Source of the DNA: Didymella arachidicola
Taxonomy: Eukaryota > Ascomycota > Dothideomycetes > Pleosporales > Didymellaceae
Direction of reading: 5' to 3'
Assembly (NCBI GenBank): GCA_016630955.3
Contig: CM049998.1
Coordinates: 372,001 to 436,000 of the forward strand
Length of the DNA: 64,000 nt
The notes under the pieces were generated by a model. The model was not told the DNA's origin. It was given only the letters and a program-made list of their open reading frames with translations, and searched no databases. Position numbers and translations under genes: made by a program. Of this stretch, positions 47,191-58,453 are shown piece after piece; the stretch's first letter is position 1, and every line of letters starts with the position of its first letter.

Positions 47191-48931
47191 ATGTGCGGCA
47201 TCTTCTTCTCACTCAGTCGCCGTGGGTACATAAGTCCAGACAAAAGCACTGTAGATCTTCTGCACAACCGTGGTCCGGATTTCATCAAAATCACCAATGC
47301 GCTAATCGAACAAGGTGAGGAAGGTAGCAGCGATCTTTACGCGACCTTTCTGTCGACCGTGCTGTCCTTGAGAGGCGCTGAGGTCGTCAAACAGCCAGTA
47401 ACTGATCATTCTTCGGGTTGCACGCTCTGTTGGAATGGAGAGGCTTGGTCCGTCAATAGCGAGTCGATCACAGGCAGTGACACCAAAGTCATCTACGATC
47501 TCTTGATAAAGGCAGCCTCGACTGGCGGCAGACCAGCCGTTATTGAGCTACTTTCCAATGTTCGCGGCCCATATGCCATAATATTCTGGGACCGATTCAA
47601 CAAGTGTCTGTACTACGGTAGAGACTGTCTAGGCCGTCGATCTCTGTTGAAGAAGGTCACAACAGACGGTTCTCTTCTCTTATCCAGTGTATGCGACAAC
47701 ACCTCAGGCGAGGGCTGGGAAGAAGTTGAAGCTGATGGCATATATATGCTTGATCTCGGGGACGTCTGCAACTCTTTCGCCGCGTCCAAGATTCCTCATC
47801 TGCGCATGGGCGAAAAGCTAAACTCTGCACTTTCATTCGTAGGTAAGTCCTGCACATCCAAATGCTCGCTGACATGACCAGAAATTGCCGTTCCCACCGT
47901 TGAACCGCGAGGAACCTGTTGACCATGGGCCCGACCGTCAAAAAATGCTCGATCTGGGAGAGTCGCTACGACAATCTGTAGCACTTCGCACACGGCATGT
48001 CCGAGAAGCCTTTGAAGCATCGCCATCACCTAAGGACGAAGTTTCAGCACAAGCAGCTAAAATTGCTGTTTTGTTCTCCGGAGGTCTTGACTGCACCGTC
48101 CTGGCAAGACTTTGTCACGACCTCATCCCTCTCAACGAAAGCATCGATCTACTTAATGTGGCTTTTGAGAACCCGCGGATCCACGGCAACTTGGAAGCAG
48201 GCATCAGCCCTTATGAGTTCTGCCCAGACCGCATCACAGGACGCGCCTCTCACGCCGAGCTGCAACAAGTCTGTCCAAATCGGCAGTGGCGCTTCGTGGA
48301 AGTCAACGTGCCGTACACAGAAACAGTTGCCCACCGACAAGCAGTAATGACCTTGATGCACCCACACAATACTGAGATGGACCTATCCATCTCTTACGCC
48401 CTGTACTTCGCCTCACGCGGCGTGGGCCTGAAAACCTCTTCCCCCATTAAGACTACACCACAGCCGTATGCAACACCCGCACACGTACTCCTCTCGGGTC
48501 TTGGCGCAGATGAGCTCTTCGGCGGATACCAGCGCCATATGACCGCCTTCTCCCGTCGAGGCTACCCTGGACTGTTAGATGAGCTACAGCTTGACTTGGA
48601 GCGTCTCGGCAAGCGCAACTTAGGGCGTGACGATCGTGTGATCAGTAATAGCGGCCGCGAAGTCCGCTTTCCCTTTCTCGACGAGAGCTTCATTGCCATG
48701 GCGCTGCAGCTGCCGGTAGCGGAAAAGTGCGACTTTGGACGCCCAGAATACAAGTTGGGTTACCAAGGGGAGGACGTTCTCATTGAGCCCGCGAAATTCA
48801 TACTCAGGTGTTTGGCGTACGAGCTGGGCATGAGGAGAGTTGCGACGGAGAAGAAGAGAGCCATTCAATTCGGCGCTCGCACGGCAAAGATGGAGACGGG
48901 GAAGACGAAAGGCACACATGTGCTGACATGA
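47191..48931 (+). CDS. Asparagine-synthetase-domain protein (ASNSD1/YML096W-like)
   Basis: Two exons (47191-47838 and 47882-48931) give 565 residues. The protein starts MCGIFF, so Cys2 could be the glutaminase nucleophile. LLHNRGPDF follows, and an N-terminal nucleophile (class II) glutaminase domain covers about 1-215. The synthetase half has the pyrophosphate loop AVLFSGGLDCTVLA and SGLGADELFGGYQRH. The fold and order fit the asparagine-synthetase-like group related to human ASNSD1 rather than true asparagine synthetase. The real substrate of this group is not known to me. The intron donor is gtaggt. Using the stronger-looking gtaagt four bases on would break the frame. Confidence 0.88.
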
Positions 48932-49209
48932 TTTGGGTAAGTTCGATTCCTTGTTTCACCTTTTCTTTCCACGGTAATGATTAGTGAGCTTCCAAATGGG
49001 CAAGGCACCAGCTCCTTCCTCGGGCATGCTTGCATGTCATACACACGGGTTCTTGGTGTCGGTGGCACTACGAACGTAGTAAAAGGCAAGTCTGAGCCAC
49101 AGACTTCGTTTCCAATCATACACAGTTCCTTCGAAGTGCATAACTAACCATGCAAACAGACCTTGTCCACCATGACAGCAGGGTCTCCAGATATGAGCCT
49201 ACGAGTTTT

Positions 49210-49638
49210 CTATAACATCGTAGAAGCAACGACCACAGCCATAAACATACCCAGAGCCATAGTAAATCCAGTTCCCAGTCTCGAGCCCTCGCCCTCCCCA
49301 CCTCCGCTGTGTCCCCCTCCACCTGGTCGCGCGCCTCCATGTCCACCGCCCCCGTGGCCGCCGCCTCCTACACCACCCTTCTTCTTCTCTAGTTCGATTG
49401 TGATGTTAGTTCCACTCGTCTCGCTGCGTCCTCTGTTCAGCACGCGAGCGTCTTCACAACTGTCTGCTGCGCATACGGGACTGAGCGAGTGCGCTTCATG
49501 TTGCACGTTCGATGATTGCGCCGCTGCTGTGACTGATGGCAGGTTGCTACGGGTGACGAGAGTGGAGGTAGTATCTTTAGCTATGGCGAGGGAGCATAGA
49601 GATGGAATGCTTGATAGCAAGATTGTTCGAAAAAGCAT
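49210..49638 (-). CDS. Small secreted Gly/His-rich protein, probable GPI anchor
   Basis: This single frame of 142 residues has a clear signal peptide (about 1-20, ending SLAIA). A middle part contains two cysteines (VCAADSCEDA) and one N-glycosylation motif (NITI). A glycine-rich tract follows (GGVGGGGHGGGGHGG, then PGGGGHSGGGEGEG). It ends in a hydrophobic tail (FTMALGMFMAVVVASTML), which fits a GPI-anchor signal. It is probably a cell-wall or surface protein. I do not recognise a family. Confidence 0.65.
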   Translation of the reverse strand: MLFRTILLSSIPSLCSLAIAKDTTSTLVTRSNLPSVTAAAQSSNVQHEAHSLSPVCAADSCEDARVLNRGRSETSGTNITIELEKKKGGVGGGGHGGGGHGGARPGGGGHSGGGEGEGSRLGTGFTMALGMFMAVVVASTML

Positions 49639-51783
49639 TTTGTCGCTGGTCTTGAGATTCGAGAGGCAGGATGCGTCGTGTTAGTGTAGGTATTCTGGTG
49701 AATTGCATTGTGAGCGTTTGCTTTAATAAATGGTTTGACATCGATATGCCACCTCCGCAGCGAACAGCGCGCTTTCACAGCATTGTTGCTCCAGTTAGTC
49801 TCCACTCCTTTCCTATCAATGTGACATCTCGCACAAACAGAACTCGAGGTCTGCACCTCCGCAGTTGCGACCACAACGCGAACCTCCAGATTCTGCGGGA
49901 ATACATGGAATCAGTCGTTCGTGCGTTGGTAAAGCATCCAGGAGCGAGCTACCAGCGTGGTGTGCTTCCAATCCGTGTCACTATAAATAGACGTCGTGGA
50001 GAACCTTCCAAATCCCTCCACAAGATCAAAACAAGGAGACAAGCGATGAACTACTCTCGGTGAGGCACTCCTTTCATCTAACCAGGCGTGCTTTCACCCC
50101 TGAATGAGTTCACGGTCAAGTTGCGCATGTGAAACCCGGCTTGGCCAATATGGAGGCTGAGAACTCAGCGGCGCCACCAAGCAAATAGCTGCCGGTGCGG
50201 CTGAACTCAATGAAGGCCCGACTGCAACGGGCAGTCGGCGCTGCGCTCCTGTTGATCGGTGGAGTGGCGTTGCGACACCTTGTGTTCGTATTGCGCGTTG
50301 TTCTGCTTTTCGCTTTTCGACAGCCAGAATGCGCCTCTTTGAAATTGTCAAAGAGTGATGTCAACACGTTTCGCTGTCCGCAATTCGTGATTTGGATTGC
50401 GAGCTACACGCTCCAACGCTATCGCACCGCAGTGATTCGGAACATGTCATGTTTTGCAGCAAGATAATTGCGTGGCTGACCTGCAGACTGTGGGGCTTGG
50501 TTCCTAGCCTCACGTCACGTCGCTTCCAGATGGCTGGTGACGCTGTGCGTCGACCATCAAGACTGAAGAGAATAGGTAGGTTCATGCAGGGTCATGTCAC
50601 GCTGTGCGATCGAAAATCATCGCCATCAAGTGAGATCATGGAGCTTGTCTACCTTCCGCGCGCTCCGCGGCAGCCCTGAGTCCCATCGAGAGCAAGTTTT
50701 TGCACGGCTTGGCACGCGGATATCGGAAGAAGGTGCAGACGATCTTCCTGCATGTGCAGCACTGAGCTGGAGATCATAGCCGGGGAGGCTGGACGATGCT
50801 GGGTGCGCGCTTTCGACTCGATGTTCGCTCGACAGTGTGGCAGGGAAGGCTGATAAGAGCCTCAGATACGGTGAGCGAGGCTGGCGACGGGCCCAGACTG
50901 CAAGTGACAGCTCTAGCTTTTATTGATCGACTTGCAGTGGAGCACAACTGCCAAAAGGGATGCGCGGGGAAAGTGATGCGCTGCGTTGAAATCAAGCTTT
51001 TCAGGCCTACTATCTGCGCTGCATGTCTAGGCAATAAACAAGACTGCCGGCTTTCCTAGCCCTTTCACGACAAGCCGTAACAGCGCTTGCCTCTGCGCCT
51101 GCCGTCACCGCTGCTGAAGAAAAGGGACACTGGTTGTCGAAGGAACGGTTCCATAGCAGACGTCAGATATTTGACAACAAAGGGTCTCGAGCGAGCAGAG
51201 ACAACGGCGGCAGGAGACGGTAGTTGATCCATGCGGTGGGGTGTCAATCAAGCTTTAAGTGTGTCCAAATGATCTGCGTTACCGTAATTAGATGCCTGTG
51301 CACGCTCGTTCTGTCTTCATTCGCTGTGGCTCCAGCTGACGATGCCGTATGGAGCTGACGCGTTCATTTCCCCATGATGGTCCATCGAGGGCCCCGTCAA
51401 GCAGGCAGAGCGCGTTTCAGCATGCGCGCACGCCTCCATGGCTGTCGCGAGTGGTCATGAAGAGCGCTCGTCCTGTCATGACGTTGTCCACGGGAAGGTG
51501 GAGCCGCCGAAGTAGACCGCTTCCGCAGCTTCCACTCAACAAACATGCAACGCCCAAGCAAGCGCCATGCGTCACTTTCTGTAGGCGATGCTGCTAGCCT
51601 GTTGATGGTGCACCTGGGTGCTTCATTATTAGAGTTTCCCTTTTCTCTTCCCAGCCACTCACTTACTATCAAAACCAGTCCTGTCGCTTGTGCTGTGCCC
51701 GTTTTCGTCGCTCGGTGTTTTTCTTAGCAGTTGCAGCTATTATCGCCGACAACTGTCAACGCACATTCTAACACATTGCCATT
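49639..51783. other. Gene-poor 2.1 kb region
   Basis: No open frame here resembles a protein on either strand, and I find no RNA gene by eye. The right end is the promoter of the GH79 gene. Confidence 0.4.
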
Positions 51784-53574
51784 ATGGTGCGCTCGCTATC
51801 GCCCATGGGCAGCATTGTGCTGCCGTTGCTCTCGCTGTCACAACTCGCCCTCACTCAATCGTCATTATCACTCTCGCCGTCAGGGAGCGCCCCCAGCGGC
51901 GCCTCCGAGTACCTCGATGCCTCCTTTGCCGGGTTTGGCATTGAGCCGTCGAACCTGTTCTCCTTCACGGGAGGCGACACGCCCAACCAGTTGACGATCA
52001 AGCTCCTCCAGAACCTCGCAGATTATGCAGGCGCGCCGCCGCACATCCGGTTAGGAGGCAACACACAAGACTACATGATCTATGAGAAGGATTATACAGA
52101 CATCGCGTGGAAACAGAACCCCAACTCAACGGCACAGGGCAACGTTGCCGCCGATTCGATGGTCATTGGGCCTGGGTACTTTAAGGCATTGAACCGCTTC
52201 CCTAAGGACACACCCGTCACATTTGGCCTCAACCTGGCCTATATGGAGGATGACTGGGAGGACCGCATCGTGGCTGCTGCCCAGGGTGCTGTCACCGGCA
52301 TGACCAATGTCAAGCTTTACTCATTCGAGGTTGGCAACGAGCCTGATCTGTGGCTGCAGAACACCTTCCGCACCGCGCCCTGGAACGGCCAGGTATACAC
52401 AACTCAGTTCCTCGACCGTGCCGAGGCCGTTTACACCCGCGTACTACAGCCAGCAGGCCTGCCTTCGTCCTTCTTTGAGCCTCCTGCGACTGCCTCTACC
52501 ATTGGCACCACCTTTGAAATCTCGCAATTGGTCAGTGATGGCATGATGGAGGGCAGGAACGGCAGCAATTTTGTGACTGTATGGAACCAGCACGATTACT
52601 TCTATTGTAAGCCATGATCACTTGCAATCTCATATCTGGAGCTCTACTAATATCGGGTAGTCATTGGCGTCACAACTACACCTATCACACTTAATGACCT
52701 GATGCAATTCGACCAAACCAACACCCAATTCGCATACTGGGAGAAGCAGGTCAAGATTGGCCTAAAGACCGGCCTGCCTTACGTTCTCCGCGAGATGAGC
52801 TCCATTGGACCCATCGGCATGCCTGGTGTCTCTGACGCATTCGGCGCAGCTCTCTGGACCCTGAACTTCTACCTCTACGCAGCCTCCCTCGACATCTCTT
52901 CCGTACAGATGCACATGACCGACAACTCCAACGCCAGCGCGTGGCAGCCCATCGAGCTATACGGCCGCGCTCCATTCGTACGAACACTTTACTACGCCAA
53001 CGCCGCCATGGCACAGATTGTCGGTAACGGTAACGGCACCACTCAAATTGCCAGCATGAGCACTAGCAACGTTGGCGCTTCATATGATGGCCGTATCCGT
53101 GCATACTCCATGTATGCTCACGACAATCTCCAGGCCGTGATCATGCTCAACGGCAAGCAAGCCAACGAGTCGCAATCCGATAAAGGCAGCTTCACGTTCA
53201 ACGTTAACTTTGGTTCATCTAATGCGAACAAAGACGTCTTTCTCTCCTACCTAACCGCTGATGGTGCCGACTCTCAGACTGGAGCAACTTGGAACGGCAT
53301 ATCCTACTCCGACACGACCGGTGAAGGCAGTATTGTCGACGCTACAGTTCACAAAGTCACCCTCGACAGCTCCGGCAAGGCTGCAATCCCTGTCCGTGAT
53401 TCGCAAGCCGTCGTAGCCAACCTTGGGTGGCAGATCGGGAGCACAGCGGTGTTGAAGAGTGATGGCAGCACTGCTAGGAAGAGTAATGCTAGTCCTCGCA
53501 CCACACCCACCATCTTCACCGCTGCCGCTGCTATGATCGCCACAACTTTTGCTCTTCTGGCGTTCAGCGCCTAA
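51784..53574 (+). CDS. GH79 beta-glucuronidase-like enzyme, probable GPI anchor
   Basis: Two exons (51784-52606 and 52661-53574; 54-nt intron with a CTACTAA branch) give 578 residues. A signal peptide (about 1-24) is followed by the TIM-barrel part, with FAGFGIEPSNLFSFTGG and HIRLGGNTQDYMIY. The acid/base Glu lies in SFEVGNEPDLWL and the probable nucleophile Glu in VLREMSSIGPIG. A beta-rich C-terminal domain follows. The last 25 residues (TIFTAAAAMIATTFALLAFSA) after a Ser/Asn-rich stretch fit a GPI signal. Fungal GH79 enzymes remove glucuronic acid or its 4-O-methyl form from arabinogalactan-type glycans. The exact substrate here is inferred. Confidence 0.85.
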
Positions 53575-54819
53575 CCTTGACTCTTAATTTGAGATCGCTA
53601 TTTTCCTTTTGTCACTACATAAATGGGTACAGGCTATAGCATATGATGGCGTTGTATGGGAGCATGGTCTGCATTTGCTTGATTGCTAGACTCCAGTTGG
53701 AGCGGCTGACGACAAGGCTTTTCATTTTTTGTTCGGCATTTGGATAGCCGCCCATGGCGGCGTTGGGTATCGGTGTATATGGATTAATATGTATATACAG
53801 AACCACAGCTTATCAACACTCCAAGTAATGGTCGTTCCTTCGTTGTAGACATGTGACTTCTCTTCAGAACTTCCTGATGTTCGAACGGGAGAGGAACTTA
53901 TGACAGCTCGCCACGCTCCGGCTCCAACGTCACCTCGTACATGTGCCCTGTAGTCTGTTCACTACAGAATCGTACTCAAAAAGTGCAACATCCTCACCAC
54001 TCTTGCCGTGCGCTCTCGACGCCATCGCAAGCGCAAGCGCATCCCTCTCGACCCACGCATTGAAGACATCACGATGCAGAGGCCGTATCAGCTACTGCTA
54101 AGGATCTTCTGCAATACGGACTATGAATCTTTTGGTTAAAACACACGAGAAGTCTTGGGTGATGGTTAATTGTACCTAAGCTTCGCTGAAAAACACGTCT
54201 TGATCCCTAAGATTCTTCTGACGCCTGCGACATGCGTTTACAGCGAAGAAGACCCACCAAATTCAATGATTTCTTCATCAGGGCGCGAGGGATGGGATAT
54301 ATTGAGGCTTTCCTTGAACCAAAGCCCGGCTGCTCTCTTCACATACCCGAGGTTTGGAGAGAACAGGGGTCCGAGGTTTTTAAAAGTCCGTCTGCATCCG
54401 TCGTCAATATGAGATCCAGTTTCGCTGGAGATTAAACTCCGTCCTCCAGTAGGATCGAATCTAATAGGATCGAGCTGAAGGATCGGGTCCTCGGATCAAT
54501 TACCCTCTGACAATAGTCTCGATCAGGAAAGGCTGGGTGCGAAGGATGGTACGCGCATTCATAGAGAAGGGAGAGGACACTCCACAAGATAGAGCTACGT
54601 TCTAGATTTAGTAGATGGGGTAGGAAAACCACCAGACCCAATGCCCAATTCGTTACTCATTTCATTGGGGAAGGCGACATCAGACCATCATAGTTCTTCA
54701 CTGACTCTCATACTACTACAACAATTTTTGCTATGCTCGCTTCATCGCTTCGTAGTCATCATCAATGAATTTTTCAATACGGACACCATCGAGCTCGCCG
54801 AGTTGAAGACAAGCTCCGT
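53575..54819. other. Convergent intergenic region
   Basis: This holds the 3' flanks of the GH79 (+) and M28 (-) genes. No gene is supported. Confidence 0.4.
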
Positions 54820-56404
54820 TTACACCTCCTGACCACAAGTCAACAGGTGCCGCTCGCCATCAGCCGGCACCGTCCACGGCAGCTCGAAGCCGCCCAAGCT
54901 CCTCGCAGTCAGTAGGGTGGCATTAGCCGGGCTCTTAGGGATGATCTCATGGCCCTTGGTCGCAAGAATAGACAACACGTGCGCAGCAGCCTTGGCGTTG
55001 ATGGTGAGCGTCTCAGGATTGGGGTTGTCGATTGTGTCGCAGGCCTGGTGGTAGCAGGGGTCTTGCTCGACGCCAGTTCCGGTGTGCAAACCACCCACAG
55101 GCTTGCCGATGTTCATGAACGACTGGTAGTCACTGCCACCTGTAAAGCGGGCGGCGGTGACGTTAATGCCTTTCTTCGTGAAGTCCTCGACGAATAGCTT
55201 TTCGATTGCGTCAGAGCCGGGAGCGCCGGTGAGGTTGAAGCTGCTGCCGTCGCCGTCGAAGACGCCAAAGTAGCCGCGCGAAACCATGTCGAAGTTAAGG
55301 TACGTGAGGATGTTATTCCTCTCGGTGACATTGAGATTCTGGGTGTAGTATTTCGATCCCAGAAGGCCGTTTTCTGAGAAAAGTGAGCTTTGCTGCAACG
55401 CTATCGAGAGTGATGTAGAACTTACCTTCAGCTCCCCACCACGCAAATCGGACCTTGTTCTTGACTCCGAAGTTCTCAAGAGCTCTCGCGTTTTCAAGGA
55501 TCAGGGTTGACCCGGAACCGTCGTCATTGATACCGGCACCTGCCTGGACACTGTCCAGGTGAGCGCCAAGGATGATGACATTGTTTGGATCACCGCCCTT
55601 GGTCTCAGTAAACACGTTCTGCGTGATCCTGGTCTCCACTGTCTGAGTCTGCTGGAAGTAGGCCTCGAGCGCTTCGCCCGCATTGAGGCGAGCCACGAGA
55701 GCCTCGCCGTCAACCTTATTGATGTATCCTGCAGGACGATATGCTTCCGGGTTTGGCGCTGAGAGGGTACCTGCCGTCACATTGGTAGTGACATCGCTGT
55801 AGATGATGACAGCAGAAGCTCCTGCAGCAACGGCAGGCTTGACACGTCCCGCAAGAGTGGTTCCGTCCGGGCAAGTTCCACGCTGTACGAGTACGATTTT
55901 GCCCTCAACATCGAGGTCGTTGTAGGACTCATTTGTACATCCCTCGGGTCCGGAAGCGCCCAGAACAAGAGGCAGGGTCAATCCCTCCGGGGATGTCGAG
56001 GGCGAGTACGAGAGACCGAACACGTAGTAGGAAGTGTTACTGACGCTGAACTTAATAGAGTCGACCTGGTTGAACAGGGCTGGAAAGTCCTGGACCCATG
56101 TACGGAAGTTCTTATTCTTCTCTGTCCTCGAAAGAATGTACTTTACGCTGGCTGCGTATCCAGGGAGACCGAAAGCACGATTGCCATTGTTTTCCTTGGC
56201 AATAGAATCGAGAGCCTCGAGGTTACTGATAAGCCTAATTCGATGTTAGGCGTCTCATATTCGACCTTGAGTCCGAGGGCCTCACTTCTTAGTCGTGATC
56301 TTCTCTTGAAGCTTCTTCGACGAGACCAGCTCCCTCCGGTCGTCGACCGATGCTGCAAGTGCCTGAGCTGTGCATGACAGCAAGAGCAAAGCGTTGAACT
56401 TCAT
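54820..56404 (-). CDS. Secreted M28 aminopeptidase (aminopeptidase Y type) with PA domain
   Basis: This zinc aminopeptidase has three exons (56286-56404, 55426-56234, 54820-55373) and 493 residues. A signal peptide (about 1-18, ending ALA) is followed by a pro-region. A protease-associated domain (about 140-240) has GKIVLVQRGTC and AAVAAGASAVIIYSD. The M28 catalytic part then begins with GAHLDSV and GINDDGSGS. The Glu pair of WWGAEENG is formed exactly across the second intron, so the splice makes the catalytic Glu. Later ligands are FDMVS and CYHQACDTIDN. Several N-glycosylation sites are visible. It is probably extracellular or vacuolar. Confidence 0.92.
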
Positions 56405-58453
56405 TTTTGGCGGCACACCTTTGGCTCTTGGTAGTTCGAATGGGTTCGAGGACACACCGTTAGCGATGTGGGAGAATGCAGCTCATATACCCGCAACCGG
56501 GTGGCTGGCAGCGGTGCCTGCCCACAACGCCTTCCCGATCCACTGTTATCGGGACATTTGACGTTTCTTCACGGTTGCTGTGTCCAGAGAGGCAGTTACC
56601 AAGACTGTAGATCGTGGGCGCCAAGAGCGGAAATTGACACCTTCCCAAGTCGTGAAAGCGCCGTACTTGGCAACTGCTGCTCGTCATTGCCACAACAAAT
56701 GGTGATGCTGGCGAAAAGAGTGGACAGATTGGAGGGAAGATGATTTTCTCGCCACAACGCGGATGAGTGAAGTTTGTGAAGGAGCAACAAGTCAGTTGTT
56801 GATGGGACTGCGGCATCAGTCGGGACCCCAAAATTGGCGGCGTGATCACAACCATCTGGTCCCAGACCATATACAAAAGGACAATTGTGGTCGTATTTGA
56901 CGGCTGAATATGCCGACCACCTCGTACCTACTGACCTGCCGGTAGGGATGCACAGAACCTTTCGTGCTTTGAACAACAGATCTGAAGACCGATCACGCAA
57001 CAGCCACGCACAGCAAGTTGCGTTACGCCTACAAAAAGAACATATCTCTTCAACATCTCTCAGAATAGGATGATGAGCAGCCTAGATGCCCATAGAGCCT
57101 AAAAGTATCTTCTGGTCAAGCATTCTGCAACTTCGAGGTCGTTCGTCTTGTTTTGCCGTGATGCCATGCCAGCCTTTCTTTCTTCACAAGTTGGACGTGC
57201 ACGAGGCGATGGTCAGATGTCGTTGTACGGACTGTTAAAGACGGCAATCGGCAGGCAATGGAGGATGGCATACTGACAAGGTGCAGAGCGCGTCGGAACC
57301 GTGTGTACAACCAGCACGTGTGGGACGGCGTGGGCTTCTACGCTGGAATTGAAGTGGGCGTCTACGCACTGGACGGTGAATCCGAAGGCTCCCAGGGTTG
57401 CGGTTCTGCATGACGGTTGTTGAGCGGCGGAACGCGCGTGTGATAGGTGAGCTTATGGGTGCGTCAAGCAATGCGTGGGGTTTGGTATCTACGTGCATGG
57501 TGACCGATACGGCGATACTGATGCTGGGGTGTTGAGTGTGATGTGAAGTGAGACATGGGGTGTGGGTGGAGAGGTGAGGAGATGAAAGAGTAGCGGTGGG
57601 TAAAGGGGGATTTTTTTCCGCAATGGTCGAGTATGAATTCCAGTTAGACATTACTGAGCAGATATAGTTGGAGATATCGTCGAAAGGCCCCGTGTTAAAT
57701 CAGTATCTATCTGACGGAGATATGTATTGCAGCGCAAGAAATCTTTGATTTCCTCGAGACCATGCACAACACTCCCTCCCTCCTCGAACTGCTCTCCCTC
57801 TCTACCTCCACCCTCCTCTTCAGCCCCTTTGCGCCCTCTCAGTATCACCCCAACCACACACCCGTTCCCCGCCCTCCTTATTAGACAACCCCCTCCTCTC
57901 CACCCTCGGCACCCTCCCCTCCACCTCAGATATGCTGTGTAAATGGGGACTTTGACGAAGACCAACCCATCCAGCCTCCCCAGCATAGTTTGATTCGCGA
58001 ATAGCGCGAAAAGCTTATATTTCTCTACCTTATCCACAAGGCTGGAATGTAGCTTGTTATTCAACATGTAAACTGTACGTTGTACATCGTAAGACGATAT
58101 ATTGAAATCCGCTGGACCAACTGTTCCCGTAGTTTGCTAAGTTGGACGTCGGCGTGTGGCTACCGCGTTGAACCCTCTCTCTCCGCCGCACTTTAGGGAC
58201 TACGTCCAGACATCGCTTCGCTCGAAAGCAGCGCTGGGCTTGCTGGTGACAGCCAGACGACGGGGCTCGGAGCTGGTGTCGGCTGCTGGAGTGGGCTCAT
58301 CTTAAATGGTTTTGAGTGGGAGTAGGGGCACTCGGATCTGCTCTCCGCTTTGAATCGCGCCGGTGGTGTGGACGGCCTCGTCGCTCTGTCGTCTTGCATC
58401 CGCGAAGCATATCTCTGGATGGATTGAAAGATACTTGCGGCCATCTCCAGGGC
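56405..58453. other. Gene-poor 2 kb region
   Basis: The left end is the M28 promoter and the right end is downstream of the NirA-like gene. A strand-biased pyrimidine tract lies at about 57768-57930. No gene is supported. Confidence 0.4.

Noticed and set aside
48936..48952. GTTCGATTCC similar to a tRNA T arm
   Set aside because: Upstream sequence is the coding end of the asparagine-synthetase-like gene and cannot fold into the rest of a tRNA.
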